Positions 11,773 to 22,340 of a DNA stretch of 64,000 nucleotides are shown here, one piece after another. The notes beneath the pieces are model-generated. The model was not told the origin of the DNA. It was given only the letters and a program-made list of their open reading frames with translations, and did not search any database. How positions within the stretch are numbered: position 1 is the first letter of the stretch; every line of letters starts with the position of its first letter. The translations under genes and the position numbers were made by a program. This stretch comes from Hydractinia symbiolongicarpus. Taxonomy: Eukaryota > Cnidaria > Hydrozoa > Anthoathecata > Hydractiniidae. The stretch is from NCBI RefSeq assembly GCF_029227915.1, contig NC_079880.1:2668001-2732000 (forward strand). The letters run 5' to 3'.

Positions 11773-13272
11773 CCACTAAAACGCATGAGACTTGTAGTTT
11801 TCAAAAATGTTTTCATTTTTGATGAGACGCTTAATGAAAGAGGGTTAATCGCCGAAAAACGAATACCCGCGATTTTCCGTAAATCCCGGGCTTGGCCCGT
11901 ATAGTCGAATGTATACAAAGAAAGTACGCTGTGAGTAAACTCATTTCCAGAACGATTTTTTAAATTATTTTTTCACCACTAAAACGCATAAGACTTGTAG
12001 TTTTTAAAAATATTTTCATTTTTGATGAAACGCTGAATAAAAGAAGTTTAATCGCCGGCAAACGAAAACCCGCGATTTCCCGTAAATCCCGGCTTGGCCC
12101 GTATAGTCAAAAGTATACAAAGAAAGTACCCAGGGAGTAAACTCATTTCCCGAACGATTTTTTAAATTATTTTTTCACCACTAAAACGCATGAGACTTGT
12201 AGTTTTTAGAACTGTTTTCATTTTTGATGAGACGCTTAATGAAAGTGGTTTAATCGCCAGCAAACGAAAACCCGCGATTTCCCGTAAATCCCGGGCTTGG
12301 CCCGTATAGTCGAATGTATACAAAGAAAGTACCCTGTGAGTAAACTCATTTCCAAAACGATTTTTTAAATTATCTTTTCACCACTAAAACGCATGAGACT
12401 TGTAGTTTTCAAAATAGTTTTTATTTTTGATGAGACGCTTAATGAAAGAGGTTTAATCGCCGGAAAACGAAAACACGCGATTTACCGTAAATCCCGGGCT
12501 TGGCCCGTATAGTCGAATGTATACAAAGAAAGTACCCTGTGAGTAAACTCATTTCCAGAACGATTTTTTAAATTATTTTTTCACCACTAAAACGCATAAG
12601 ACTTGTAGTTTTTAAAAATGTTTTCATTTTTGATGAGACGCTGAATAAAAGAAGTTTAATCACCCTCAAACGAAAATCCGCGATTTCCCGTAAATCCCGG
12701 ACTCGGCCCGTATAGTCCAAAGTATACAAAGAAAGTACCCAGGGAGTAAACTCATTTCCCGAACGATTTTTTAAATTATTTTTTCACCACTAAAACGCAT
12801 GAGACTTGTAGTTTTCAAAAATGTTTTCATTTTTGATGATACGCTTATTAAAAGAGGTTTAATCGCCGGCAAACGAAATCCCGCGATTTCCCGTAAATCC
12901 CGGGCTTGGCCCGTATAGTCGAATGTATACAAAGAAAGTACCCAGGGAGTAAACTCATTTCCCGAACGATTTTTTAATTTTTTTTTTTCACCACTAAAAC
13001 GCATGAGACTTGAAGTTTTCAAAAATGTTTTCATTTTTGATGAGACGGTTGATGAAAGAAGTTTAATCTTCAGCAAACGAAATCCCGCGATTTCCCGTAA
13101 ATCCCGGGCTTGGCCCGTGTAGTCGAATGTTTACAAAGAAAGTACCCTGTGAGTAAACTCATTTCCCGAACGATATTTTAAATTATTTTTTTACCACTAA
13201 AACGCATGAGACTTGTAGTTTTCAGAAATGTTTTCATTTTTGATGAGACGCTTAATGAAAGTGGTTTAATCG
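11648..13272 (+). repeat. 8-monomer tandem duplication, unit 2 (1625 bp)
   Basis: This is the direct tandem copy of 10023-11647. Private changes include GAGGGTTAATCG near 11840, AAAGTACGCTG near 11924 and AGTTTTTATTTTTG near 12415. Its right end continues into an unrearranged T monomer (13194 onwards, ATCGCCAGC), whereas unit 1 ends in the T/A hybrid. This asymmetry gives the position of the exchange. Confidence 0.85.
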
Positions 13273-13801
13273 CCAGCAAACGAAAACCCGCGATTTTCCG
13301 TAAATCCCGGGCTTGGCCCGTATAGTCGAATGTATACAAAGAAAGTACCCTGTGAGTAAACTCATTTCCAAAACGATTTTTTAAATTATCTTTTCACCAC
13401 TAAAACGCATGAGACTTGTAGTTTTTAAAAATGTTTTCATTTGTAATGAGACGCTGAATAAAAGAAGTTTAATCGACGGCAAACGAAAACCCGCCATTTC
13501 CCGTAAACCCCGGACTCGACCCGTATAGTCAAAAGTATACAAAGAAAGTACCCAGGGAGTAAACTCATTTCCCGAACGATTTTTATATTATTTTCTTTAC
13601 CACTAAACGCATGAGACTTGTAGTTTTCAAAAATATTTTCATATTTGATGGGACGCTGAATAAAAGAAGTTTAATCGCCGGCAAACGAAAATCCGCGATT
13701 TCCCGTAAATCCCGGACTCGGGCCGTATAGTCAAAAGTATACCAAGAAAGTACCCAGGGAGTAAACTCATTTCCCGAACGATTTTTTAAATTTTTCTTTC
13801 A
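12991..13801 (+). repeat. HOR cassette G-T-A-M, copy 4
   Basis: This is the sister of 8930-9740 at an offset of 4061 bp (20 monomers plus 1 bp). It shares the ATCTTCAGC, CGATATTTTAAA, TTGTAATGAG, CTCGGGCCG and GTATACCAAG marks. It differs for example in AATGTTTACAAAG within G (shared instead with the G copy at 11366), so exchange between neighbouring HOR copies has mixed their variants. Confidence 0.85.
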
Positions 13802-15019
13802 CCACTAAAACGCATGAGACTTGTAGTTTTCAAAATAGTTTTCATTTTTGATGAGACGCTTAATGAAAGAGGTTTAATCGCCGGAAAACGAAAACCCGCG
13901 ATTTACCGTAAATCCCGGGCTTGGCCCGTATAGTCGAATGTATACAAAGAAAGTACCCTGTGAGTAAACTCATTTCCAGAACGATTTTTTAAATTATTTT
14001 TTCACCACTAAAACGCATAAGACTTGTAGTTTTTAAAAATGTTTTCATTTTTGATGAGACGCTGAATAAAAGAAGTTTAATCGACGGCAAACGAAAACCC
14101 GCCATTCCCCGTAAACCCCGGACTCGACCCGTATAGTCAAAAGTATACAAAGAAAGTACCCAGGGAGTAAACTCATTTCCCGAACGATTTTTTATATTAT
14201 TTTCTTTACCACTAAAACGCATGAGACTTGTAGTTTTCAAAAATGTTTTCATTTTTGATGAGACGCTTAATGAAAGAGGTTTAATCGCCGAAAAACGAAT
14301 ACCCTCGATTTTCCGTAAATCCCGGGCTTGGCCCGTATAGTCGAATGTATACAAAGAAAGTACCCTGTGAGTAAACTCATTTCCAGAACGATTTTTTAAA
14401 TTATTTTTTCACCACTAAAACGCATAAGACTTGTAGTTTTTAAAAATATTTTCATTTTTGATGAAACGCTGAATAAAAGAAGTTTAATCGCCGGCAAACG
14501 AAAACCCGCGATTTCCCGTAAATCCCGGCTTGGCCCGTATAGTCAAAAGTATACAAAGAAAGTACCCAGGGAGTAAACTCATTTCCCGAACGATTTTTTA
14601 AATTATTTTTTCACCACTAAAACGCATGAGACTTGTAGTTTTCAAAAATATTTTTATTTTTGATGAGACGCTGAATAAAAGCAGTTTAATCGCCGGCAAA
14701 CGAAAACCTGCGATTTCCCGTAAATCCCGGACTCGGCCCGTATAGTCAAAAGTATACAAAGAAAGTACCCAGGGAGTAAACTCATTTCCCGAACGATTTT
14801 TTAATTTTTTTTTTCACCACTAAAACGCATGAGACTTGAAGTTTTCAAAAATGTTTTCATTTTTGATGAGACGGTTAATGAAAGAAGTTTAATCGCCGGC
14901 AAACGAAATCCCGCGATTTCCCGTAAATCCCGGGCTTGGCCCGTATAGTCGAATGTATACAAAGAAAGTACAAAGTGAGTAAACTCATTTCCCAAACGAT
15001 TTTTTAATTTTTTTTTTCA

Positions 15020-15832
15020 CCACTAAAACGCATGAGACTTGAAGTTTTCAAAAATGTTTTCATTTTTGATGAGACGGTTAATGAAAGAAGTTTAATCGCC
15101 GGCAAACGAAATCCCGCGATTTCCCGTAAATCCCGGGCTTGGCCCGTATAGTCGAATGTATACAAAGAGATTACAAAGTGAGTAAACTCATTTCCCAAAC
15201 GATTTTTTAATTTCTTTTTTTCACCACTAAAACGCATGAGACTTGTAGTTTTCAAAAATGTTTTCATTTTTGATAAGACGCTTAATGAAAGAGGTTTAAT
15301 CGCCGGCAAACGAAATCCCGCGTTTTCCTGTAAATCCGGGGCTTGGCCCGTATAGTCGAATGTATACAAAGAAAGTACCCAGGGAGTAAACTCATTTCCC
15401 GAACGATATTTTAAATTTTTTTTTCACCACTAAAACGCATGAGACTTGTAGTTTTCAAAAATGTTTGCATTTTTGATGAGACGCTGAATAAAAGAAGTTT
15501 AATCGCCCTCAAACGAAAATCCGCGATTTCCCGTAAACCCCGGACTCGGCCCGTATAGTCCAAAGTATACAAAGAAAGTACCCAGGGAGTAAACTCATTT
15601 GCCGAACGATTTTTTAAATTATTTTTTCACCACTAAAACGCATGAGACTTGTAGTTTTCAAAAATGTTTTCATTTTTGATGAGCCGCTTATTAAAAGAGG
15701 TTTAATCGCCGGCAAACGAAATCCCGCGATTTCCCGTAAATCCCGGGCTTGGCCCGTATAGTCGAATGTATACAAAGAAAGTACCCAGGGAGTAAACTCA
15801 TTTCCCAAACGATTTTTTAATTTTTTTTTTCA
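15020..15832 (+). repeat. 4-monomer tandem duplication, unit 1 (813 bp)
   Basis: A direct repeat with 15833-16645 at an offset of 813 bp. Shared rare marks are GACGGTTAATG, GTACAAAGTGAG-type tails, TAATTTCTTTTTTT, TTTTGATAAGACG, CGCGTTTTCCTG, AATGTTTGCATTTT and GATGAGCCGC. The clearest difference is AGAGATTACAAAG near 15167 against AGAAAGTACAAAG in the second unit. Confidence 0.85.
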
Positions 15833-16645
15833 CCACTAAAACGCATGAGACTTGAAGTTTTCAAAAATGTTTTCATTTTTGATGAGACGGTTAATGAAAG
15901 AAGTTTAATCGCCGGCAAACGAAATCCCGCGATTTCCCGTAAATCCCGGGCTTGGCCCGTATAGTCGAATGTATACAAAGAAAGTACAAAGTGAGTAAAC
16001 TCATTTCCCAAACGATTTTTTAATTTCTTTTTTTCACCACTAAAACGCATGAGACTTGTAGTTTTCAAAAATGTTTTCATTTTTGATAAGACGCTTAATG
16101 AAAGAGGTTTAATCGCCGGCAAACGAAATCCCGCGTTTTCCTGTAAATCCGGGGCTTGGCCCGTATAGTCGAATGTATACAAAGAAAGTACCCAGGGAGT
16201 AAACTCATTTCCCGAACGATATTTTAAATTTTTTTTTCACCACTAAAACGCATGAGACTTGTAGTTTTCAAAAATGTTTGCATTTTTGATGAGACGCTGA
16301 ATAAAAGAAGTTTAATCGCCCTCAAACGAAAATCCGCGATTTCCCGTAAACCCCGGACTCGGCCCGTATAGTCCAAAGTATACAAAGAAAGTACCCAGGG
16401 AGTAAACTCATTTCCCGAACGATTTTTTAAATTATTTTTTCACCACTAAAACGCATGAGACTTGTAGTTTTCAAAAATGTTTTCATTTTTGATGAGCCGC
16501 TTATTAAAAGAGGTTTAATCGCCGGCAAACGAAATCCCGCGATTTCCCGTAAATCCCGGGCTTGGCCCGCATAGTCGAATGTATACAAAGAAAGTACCCA
16601 GGGAGTAAACTCATTTCCCAAACGATTTTTTAATTTTTTTTTTCA
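15833..16645 (+). repeat. 4-monomer tandem duplication, unit 2 (813 bp)
   Basis: This is the second unit of the 813-bp tandem pair and is directly followed by the G monomer of cassette copy 5 at 16646. Private changes include CCCGCATAGTC near 16567. The near identity of the two units points to a recent duplication of four monomers. Confidence 0.85.
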
Positions 16646-17456
16646 CCACTAAAACGCATGAGACTTGAAGTTTTCAAAAATGTTTTCATTTTTGATGAGA
16701 CGGTTGATGAAAGAAGTTTAATCGCCAGCAAACGAAATCCCGCGATTTTCCGTAAATCCCGGGCTTGGCCCGTGTAGTCGAATGTATACAAAGAAAGTAC
16801 CCTGTGAGTAAACTCATTTCCCGAACGATTTTTAAATTATTTTTTTACCACTAAAACGCATGAGACTTGTAGTTTTCAGAAATGTTTTCATTTTTGATGA
16901 GACGCTTAATGAACGTGGTTTAATCGCCAGCAAACGAAAACCCGCGATTTCCCGTAAATCCCGGGGTTGGCCCGTATAGTCGAATGTATACAAAGAAAGT
17001 ACCCTGTGAGTAAACTCATTTCCAAAACGATTTTTTAAATTATCTTTTTACCACTAAAACGCATGAGACTTGTAGTTTTTAAAAATGTTTTCATTTTTGA
17101 TGAGACGCTGAATAAAAGAAGTTTAATCGACGGCAAACGAAAACCCGGCATTTCCCGTAAACCCCGGACTTGACCCGTATAGTCAAAAGCATACAAAGAA
17201 AGTATCCAGGGAGTAAACTCATTTCCCGAACGATTTTTTATATTATTTTCTTTACCACTAAACGCAAGAGACTTGTAGTTTTCAAAAATATTTTCATATT
17301 TGATGGGACACTGAATAAAAGAAGTTTTATCGCCGGCAAACGAAAATCCGCGATTTCCCGTAAATCTTGGACTCGGCCCGTATAGTCAAAAGTATACAAA
17401 GAAAGTACCCAGGGAGTAAACTCATTTCCCGAACGATTTTTTAAATTTTTCTTTCA
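16646..17456 (+). repeat. HOR cassette G-T-A-M, copy 5
   Basis: This is the last complete cassette before the inversion, 811 bp. It has G with ATCGCCAGC instead of ATCGTCAGC, T with GAACGTGG and CCCGGGGTTGG, A with CCCGGCATTTCC and CTTGACCC, and M with GCAAGAGAC and GGGACACTG. It is the most diverged of the five cassettes. That fits older sequence near the edge of the forward array, although edge divergence is only a trend and was not measured here. Confidence 0.8.
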
Positions 17457-17931
17457 CCACTAAAACGCATGAGACTTGTAGTTTTCAAAATAGTTTTCAT
17501 TTTTGATGAGACGCTTAATGAAAGAGGTTTAATCGCCGGAAAACGAAAACCCGCGATTTCCCGTAAATCCCGGGCTTGGCCCGTATAGTCGAATGTATAC
17601 AAAGAAAGTACCCTGTGAGTAAACTCATTTCCAGAACGATTTTTTAAATTATTTTTTCACCACTAAAACGCACAAGCCTTGTAGTTTTTAAAAATGTTTT
17701 CATTTTTGATGAAACGCTGAATAAAAGAAGTTTAATCGCCGGCAAACGAAAACCCGCGATTTCCCGTAAATCCCGGCTTGGCCCGTATAGTCAAAAGTAT
17801 ACAAAGAAAGTACCCAGGGAGTAAACTCATTTTCCTCACGATTTTTTAAATTATTTTTTCACCACTAAAACGCGTGAGACTTGTAGTTTTCAAAAATGTT
17901 TTCATTTTTGATGAGACGCTGAACAAAAGCA

Positions 17932-17986
17932 GTTTAATCGCCGGCAAACGAAAACCTGCGATTTCCCGTAAATCCGGCGATTAAAC
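17932..17986. other. Array orientation switch with short inverted repeat
   Basis: The forward monomer is followed up to CCCGTAAATCC (ending 17975) and is then replaced by the reverse complement of the same monomer, beginning CCGGCGATTAAAC (17974-17986). The two sides share CC at 17974-17975. The forward copy has GTTTAATCGCCGG at 17932-17944, the exact complement of 17974-17986, so a perfect 13-bp stem with a 29-bp spacer sits on the junction. Outside this stem the arms remain homologous but with mismatches, and the pairing register slips about 234 bp out because of the shortened monomer at 18055. The arrangement fits an inversion breakpoint or fold-back joining inside the array. A misassembly cannot be excluded from sequence alone. 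Confidence 0.9.
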
Positions 17987-18006
17987 TTCTTTCATTAAGC
18001 GTCTCA

Positions 18007-18028
18007 TCAAAAATGAAAACATTTTTGA
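18007..18028. other. Monomer-internal dyad (9-bp stem, 4-nt loop), example copy
   Basis: TCAAAAATG at 18007-18015 is the exact complement of CATTTTTGA at 18020-18028, separated by AAAA. The element is present in most monomers on either strand (monomer positions 29-50). Subtypes with TTTTTAAAAATG keep seven of the nine pairs. It is AT-rich and perfect in many copies. Whether it forms a cruciform or binds a protein is unknown; AT-rich dyads are common in satellite DNA. Confidence 0.8.
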
Positions 18029-18054
18029 AAACTACAAGTCTCATGGGCTTAAGT

Positions 18055-18210
18055 GGTGAAATAATAATTTAAAAAATCGTTTGGGAAATGAGTTTACTCC
18101 CTCGGTACTTTCTTTGTATACTTTTGACTATACGGGCTGAGTCCGGGATTTACGGGAAATCGCGGGTTTTCGTTTGCCGGCGATTAAACTTCTTTTATTC
18201 AGCGTTCCCT
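18055..18210 (-). repeat. Truncated 156-bp monomer next to the inversion
   Basis: The mark GGTGAA occurs at 18055, 18211, 18414 and 18617. The first interval is 156 bp and the later ones are 203 bp. At 18201-18211 the copy reads AGCGTTCCCTGGTGAAAA, so about 49 bp, including the dyad and the CATGCGTTTTAGT block, are replaced by CT (net loss 47 bp). An intact relative with the same GCGTTCC variant starts near 18968. This is the only large internal deletion noticed, and it lies within 250 bp of the orientation switch. Confidence 0.9.
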
Positions 18211-18413
18211 GGTGAAAAAATAATTTAAAAAATCGTTCAGGAAATGAGTTTACACCCTGGGTACTCTCTTTGTGTACTTTTGACTATACGGGCCGAGTCC
18301 GGGATTTACGGGAAATCGCAGGTTTTCGTGTGCCGGCGATTAAACTTGTTTTATTCAGCGTCTCATCAAAAATGAAAACATTGTTGAAAACTACAAGTCT
18401 CGTGCGTTTTAGT

Positions 18414-18616
18414 GGTGAAAAAATAATTTAAAAATTCGTTCAGGAAATGAGTTTACACCCTGGGTACTCTCCTTGTGTACTTTTGACTATACGGGCCGAG
18501 TCCGGGATTTACGGGAAATCGCAGGTTTTCGTGTGCCTGCGATTAAACTTGTTTTATTCAGCGTCTCATCAAAAATGAAAACATTGTTGAAAACTACAAG
18601 TCTCGTGCGTTTTAGT
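18414..18616 (-). repeat. Reference full-length monomer, inverted orientation
   Basis: This is a complete 203-bp inverted unit between successive GGTGAA marks. Its left neighbour (18211-18413) is nearly the same: both have CTCGTGCG in place of CTCATGCG, both have TTGTTGAAAAC, and both have a TTTGTGTAC/CCTTGTGTAC change of the usual TTTGTATAC. The pair therefore looks like a local single-monomer duplication. It serves as the coordinate reference for the inverted half. Confidence 0.85.
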
Positions 18617-20445
18617 GGTGAAAAAATAATTTAAAAATTCGTTAGGGAAATGAGTTTACTCACTGGGTACTTTCCTTGTATACTTTTGACTATACGGGCA
18701 GAGACCGGGATTTACGGGAAATTGCGGGTTTTCGTTTGCCGGCGATTAAACTTGTTTTATTCAGCGTCTCATCAAAAATGAAAACGTTTTTAAAAACTAC
18801 AAGTCTCATGGGCTTTAGTGGTGAAATAATAATTTAAAAAATCGTTTGGGAAATGAGTTTACTCCCTCGGTACTTTCTTTGTATACTTTTGACTATATGG
18901 GCTGAGTCCGGGATTTACGGGAAATCGCGGGTTTTCGTTTGCCGGCGATTAAACTTCTTTTATTCAGCGTTCCATCAAAAATGAAAACATTTTTAAAAAC
19001 TACAAGTCTCATGCGTTTTAGTGGTGAAAAAATAATTTAAAAAATCGTTCAGGAAATGAGTTTACACCCTGGGTACTCTCTTTGTGTACTTTTGACTATA
19101 CGGGCCGAGTCCGGGATTTACGGGAAATCGCAGGTTTTCGTTTGCCGGCGATTAAACTTGTTTTATTCAGCGTCTCATCAAAAATGAAAACATTTTTGAA
19201 AACTACAAGTCTCGTGCGTTTTAGTGGTGAAAAAATAATTTAAAAATTCGTTAGGGAAATGAGTTTACTCACTGGGTACTTTCCTTGTATACTTTTGACT
19301 ATACGGGCAGAGACCGGGATTTACGGGAAATTGCGGGTTTTCGTTTGCCGGCGATTAAACTTGTTTTATTCAGCGTCTCATCAAAAACGAAAACGTTTTT
19401 AAAAACTACAAGTCTCATGGGCTTTAGTGGTGAAATAATAATTTAAAAAATCGTTTTGGAAATGAGTTTACTCCCTGGGTACTTTCTTTGTATACTTTTG
19501 ACTATACGGGCCGAGTCCAGGATTTACGGGAAATGGCAGGTTTCGTTTGCCGGCGATTAAACTTCTTTTATTCAGCGTCTCATCAAAAATGAAAACATTT
19601 TTAAAAACTACAAGTCTCATGCGTTGTAGTGGTGAAAAAATAATTTAAAAAATCGTTCGGGAAATGAGTTTACTCCCTAGGTACTTTCTTTGTATACATT
19701 CGACTATACGGGCCAAGCCAGGGATTTACGGGAAATCGCGGGATTTCGTTTGCCGGTGATTAAACCTCTTTCATTAAGCGTCTCATCAAATATGAAAACA
19801 TTTTTGAAAATTACAAGTCTCATGCGTTTTAGTGGTGAAAAAATAATTTAAAAAATCGTTCGGAAAATGCGTTTACTCCCTGGGTACTTTCTTTGTATAC
19901 TTTGGACTATACGGGCCGAGTCCGGGATTTACGGGAAATCGCGGATTTTCGTTTGAGTGCGAATAAACTTCTTTTATTCAGCGTCTCATCAAAAATGAAA
20001 ACATTTTTAAAAACTACAAGTCTCATGCGTTGTAGTGGTGAAAAAATAATTTAAAAAATCGTTCGGAAAATGAGTTTACTCCCTGGGTAATTTCTTTGTA
20101 TACTTTTGACTATACGGGCCGAGTCAGGGGTTTACGGGAAATGGCGGGTTTTCGTTTGCCGGCGATTTAACTTCTTTTTTTTCAGCGTCTCATCAAAAAT
20201 GAAAACATTTTTAAAAACTATAAGTCTCATGGGTTTTAGTGGTGAAGAAATAATTTAAAAAATCGTTCGGGAAATGAGTTTACTCCCTGGGTACTTTCTT
20301 TGTATACTTTTGACTATACGGGCCAAGCCGAGATTTACGGGAAATCGCGGGTTTTCGTTTGCCGGCGATTAAACTTCTTTTATTCAGCGTTTCATCAAAA
20401 ATGAAAACATTTTTAAAAACTACAAGTCTCATGCGTTTTAGTGGT

Positions 20446-21050
20446 GAAAAAATAATTTAAAAAATCGTTCGGGAAATGAGTTTACTCCCTGGGTACTTTC
20501 TTTGTATACTTTTGACTATACGGGCCGAGTCCGGGATTTACAGGAAATCGCGGATCTTCGTTTGCCGGCGATTAAACTTCTTTTATTCAGCGTCCCATCA
20601 ATAATGAAAATATTTTTGAAAAATACAAGTCTCATGCGTTTAGTGGTAAAAAAATAATATAAAAAATCGTTCGGGAAATGAGTTTACTCCCTGGGCACTT
20701 TTTCTGTATACTTTTGACTATACGGGTCGAGTCCGGGGTTTACGGGAAATGGCGGGTTTTCGTTTGCCCGCGATTAAACTTCTTTTATTCAGCGTCTCAT
20801 CTAAAATGAAAACATTTTTGAAAACTACAAGTCTCATGCGTTTTAGTGGTGAAAAGATAATTTAAAAAATCGTTTTGGAAATGAGTTTACTCACAGGATA
20901 CTTTCTTTGTAAACATTCGACTATACGGGCCCAGCCCGGGATTTACGGGAAATCGCGGGTTTCGTTTGCCGGCGATTAAACTTCTTTTATTCAGCGTCTC
21001 ATCAAAAATGAAAAGATTTTTGAAAACTACAAGTCTCATGCGTTTTAGTG
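20446..21050 (-). repeat. Inverted M-A-T-like block shared with the forward half
   Basis: Read on the minus strand this block has the same subtype order as the forward cassette. M shows CGTCCCATCAATAATG, AAATATTTTTG and GCGTTTAGTGG (one base lost). A shows the ATAATATAAAAAATCG tail, GGTCGAGTCCGGGG and AAATGGCGGG. A T-like monomer follows with GAAAAGATAATTT and CGTTTTGGAAATG. The order shows that subtypes and their succession existed before the strand switch. Related blocks lie near 38.4-39.0, 39.0-39.6, 41.0-41.6 and 46.1-46.7 kb. Confidence 0.7.
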
Positions 21051-22309
21051 GTGAAAAAGTAATTTAAAAAATCGTTCGGGAAATGAGTTTACTCCCTGGG
21101 TGCTTTCTTTGTATACATTTGACTATACGGGCCGAGTCCGGGATTTACGGGAAATCGCAGGTTTTCGTTTGCCGGCGATTAAACTTCTTTTATTCAGCGT
21201 CTCATCAAAAATGAAAATATTTTTGAAAACTACAAGTCTCATGCGTTTTAGTGGTGAAAAAATAATTTAAAAAATCGTTCGGGAAATGAGTTTACTCCCT
21301 GGGTACTTTCTTTGTATACTTTTGACAATACGGGCCAAGTCAGGGATTTACGGGAAATCGCAGGTTTTCGTTTGCCGGCTATTAAACTTCTTTTATTCAG
21401 CGTCTCATCAAAAATGAAAACATTTTTAAAAACTACAAGTCTCATGCGTTTTAGTGGTGAAAAAAAAATATTAAAAAATCGTTCGGGAAATGAGTTTACT
21501 CCCTAGGTACTTTCTTTGTATACATTCGACTATACGGGCCAAGCCCGGGATTTACGGGAAATCGCGGGATTTTGTTTGCCGGCGATTAAACGTGTTTTAT
21601 TCAGCGTCTCATCAAATATGAAAACATTTTTGAAAACTACAAGTCTCATACGTTTTAGTGGTGAAAATATAATTTAAAAAATCGTTCGGAAAATGAGTTT
21701 ACTCCCTGGGTACTTTCTTTGTATACTTTGGACTATACGGGCCGAGTCCGGGATTTACGGGAAATCGCGGATTTTCGTTTGAGTGCGAATAAACTTCTTT
21801 TATTCAGCGTCTCATCAAAAATGAAAATATTTTTGAAAACTACAAGTCTCATGCGTTGTAGTGGTGAAAAAATAATTTAAAAAATCGTTCGGAAAATGAG
21901 TTTATTCCCTGGGTACTTTCTTTGTATACTTTTGACTATATGGGCCGAGTCCGGGGTTTACGGGAAATGGCGGGTTTTCGTTTGCCGGCGATTAAACTTC
22001 TTTTATTCAGCGTCTCATCAAAAATGAAAACATTTTTAAAAACTACAAGTCTCATGCGTTGTAGTGGTGAAAAAATAATTTAAAAAATCGTTCGGAAAAT
22101 GAGTTTACTCCCTGGGTAATTTCTTTGTATACTTTTGACTATACGGGCCGAGTCATGGGTTTACGGGAAATGGCGGGATTTCGTTTGCCGGCGATTTAAC
22201 TTCTTTTTTTCAGCGTCTCATCAAAAATGAAATCATTTTTAAAAACTATAAGTCTCATGGGTTTCAGTGGTGAAATAATAATTTAAAAAATCGTTCGGGA
22301 AATGAGTTT

Positions 22310-22340
22310 ACATCCCGGGTACTTTCTTTACTATACGTGC
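22310..22340 (-). repeat. 192-bp monomer class: diagnostic 11-bp deletion (first copy)
   Basis: Normal monomers read TTTCTTTGTATACTTTTGAC and then TATACGG. This class reads TTTCTTTACTATACG, lacking 11 bp including the GTATAC palindrome, and has ACATCCCGGGTAC upstream. Copies were seen near 22321, 25151, 29591, 31601, 33621, 35441, 37051, 48810, 49610, 53861, 55871, 57081, 58281, 58891, 61101 and 63531. Two subgroups exist: CGTGCCGAG (22.3 kb and 48.8 kb onward) and CGGGCCGTG (25.1-37.1 kb). None was seen in the forward half. Confidence 0.85.

Larger units (their letters stand above)
1..17973 (+). repeat. Satellite array, forward orientation (~203-bp monomer, ~88 copies)
   Basis: The motif CCACTAAAACGCATGAGACT recurs at 1, 204 and 407 and then every 202-204 bp to the end of this segment, which sets the period at 203 bp. 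Each unit holds an AT-rich dyad (monomer positions 29-50), a CpG-dense core (about 78-128), a GTATAC palindrome and an AT-rich linker (about 183-201). Copies differ by scattered substitutions and by 1-3 bp indels, mostly in the A/T runs of the linker. No unique sequence interrupts the array, and every intergenic-looking stretch here is satellite. That this is heterochromatin, possibly centromeric, is inferred from array size and period and is not shown by the sequence. The family is not one I recognise. Confidence 0.97.

Noticed and set aside
17900-18100. Transposon insertion causing the orientation switch
   Set aside because: No non-satellite sequence, terminal repeat or target-site duplication lies at the junction. 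Both sides are satellite up to the shared CC.
17974-18205. Long perfect palindrome extending through both arrays
   Set aside because: Only 13 bp pair perfectly at the junction. Beyond that the arms are different subtypes with mismatches, and the register is lost at the 47-bp deletion in the monomer starting at 18055.
18991-19260. Second strand switch shortly after the first
   Set aside because: Orientation marks (CTCATGCGTTTTAGTGG, GATTAAACTT) stay in the inverted sense throughout. The apparent disorder here is subtype change only.
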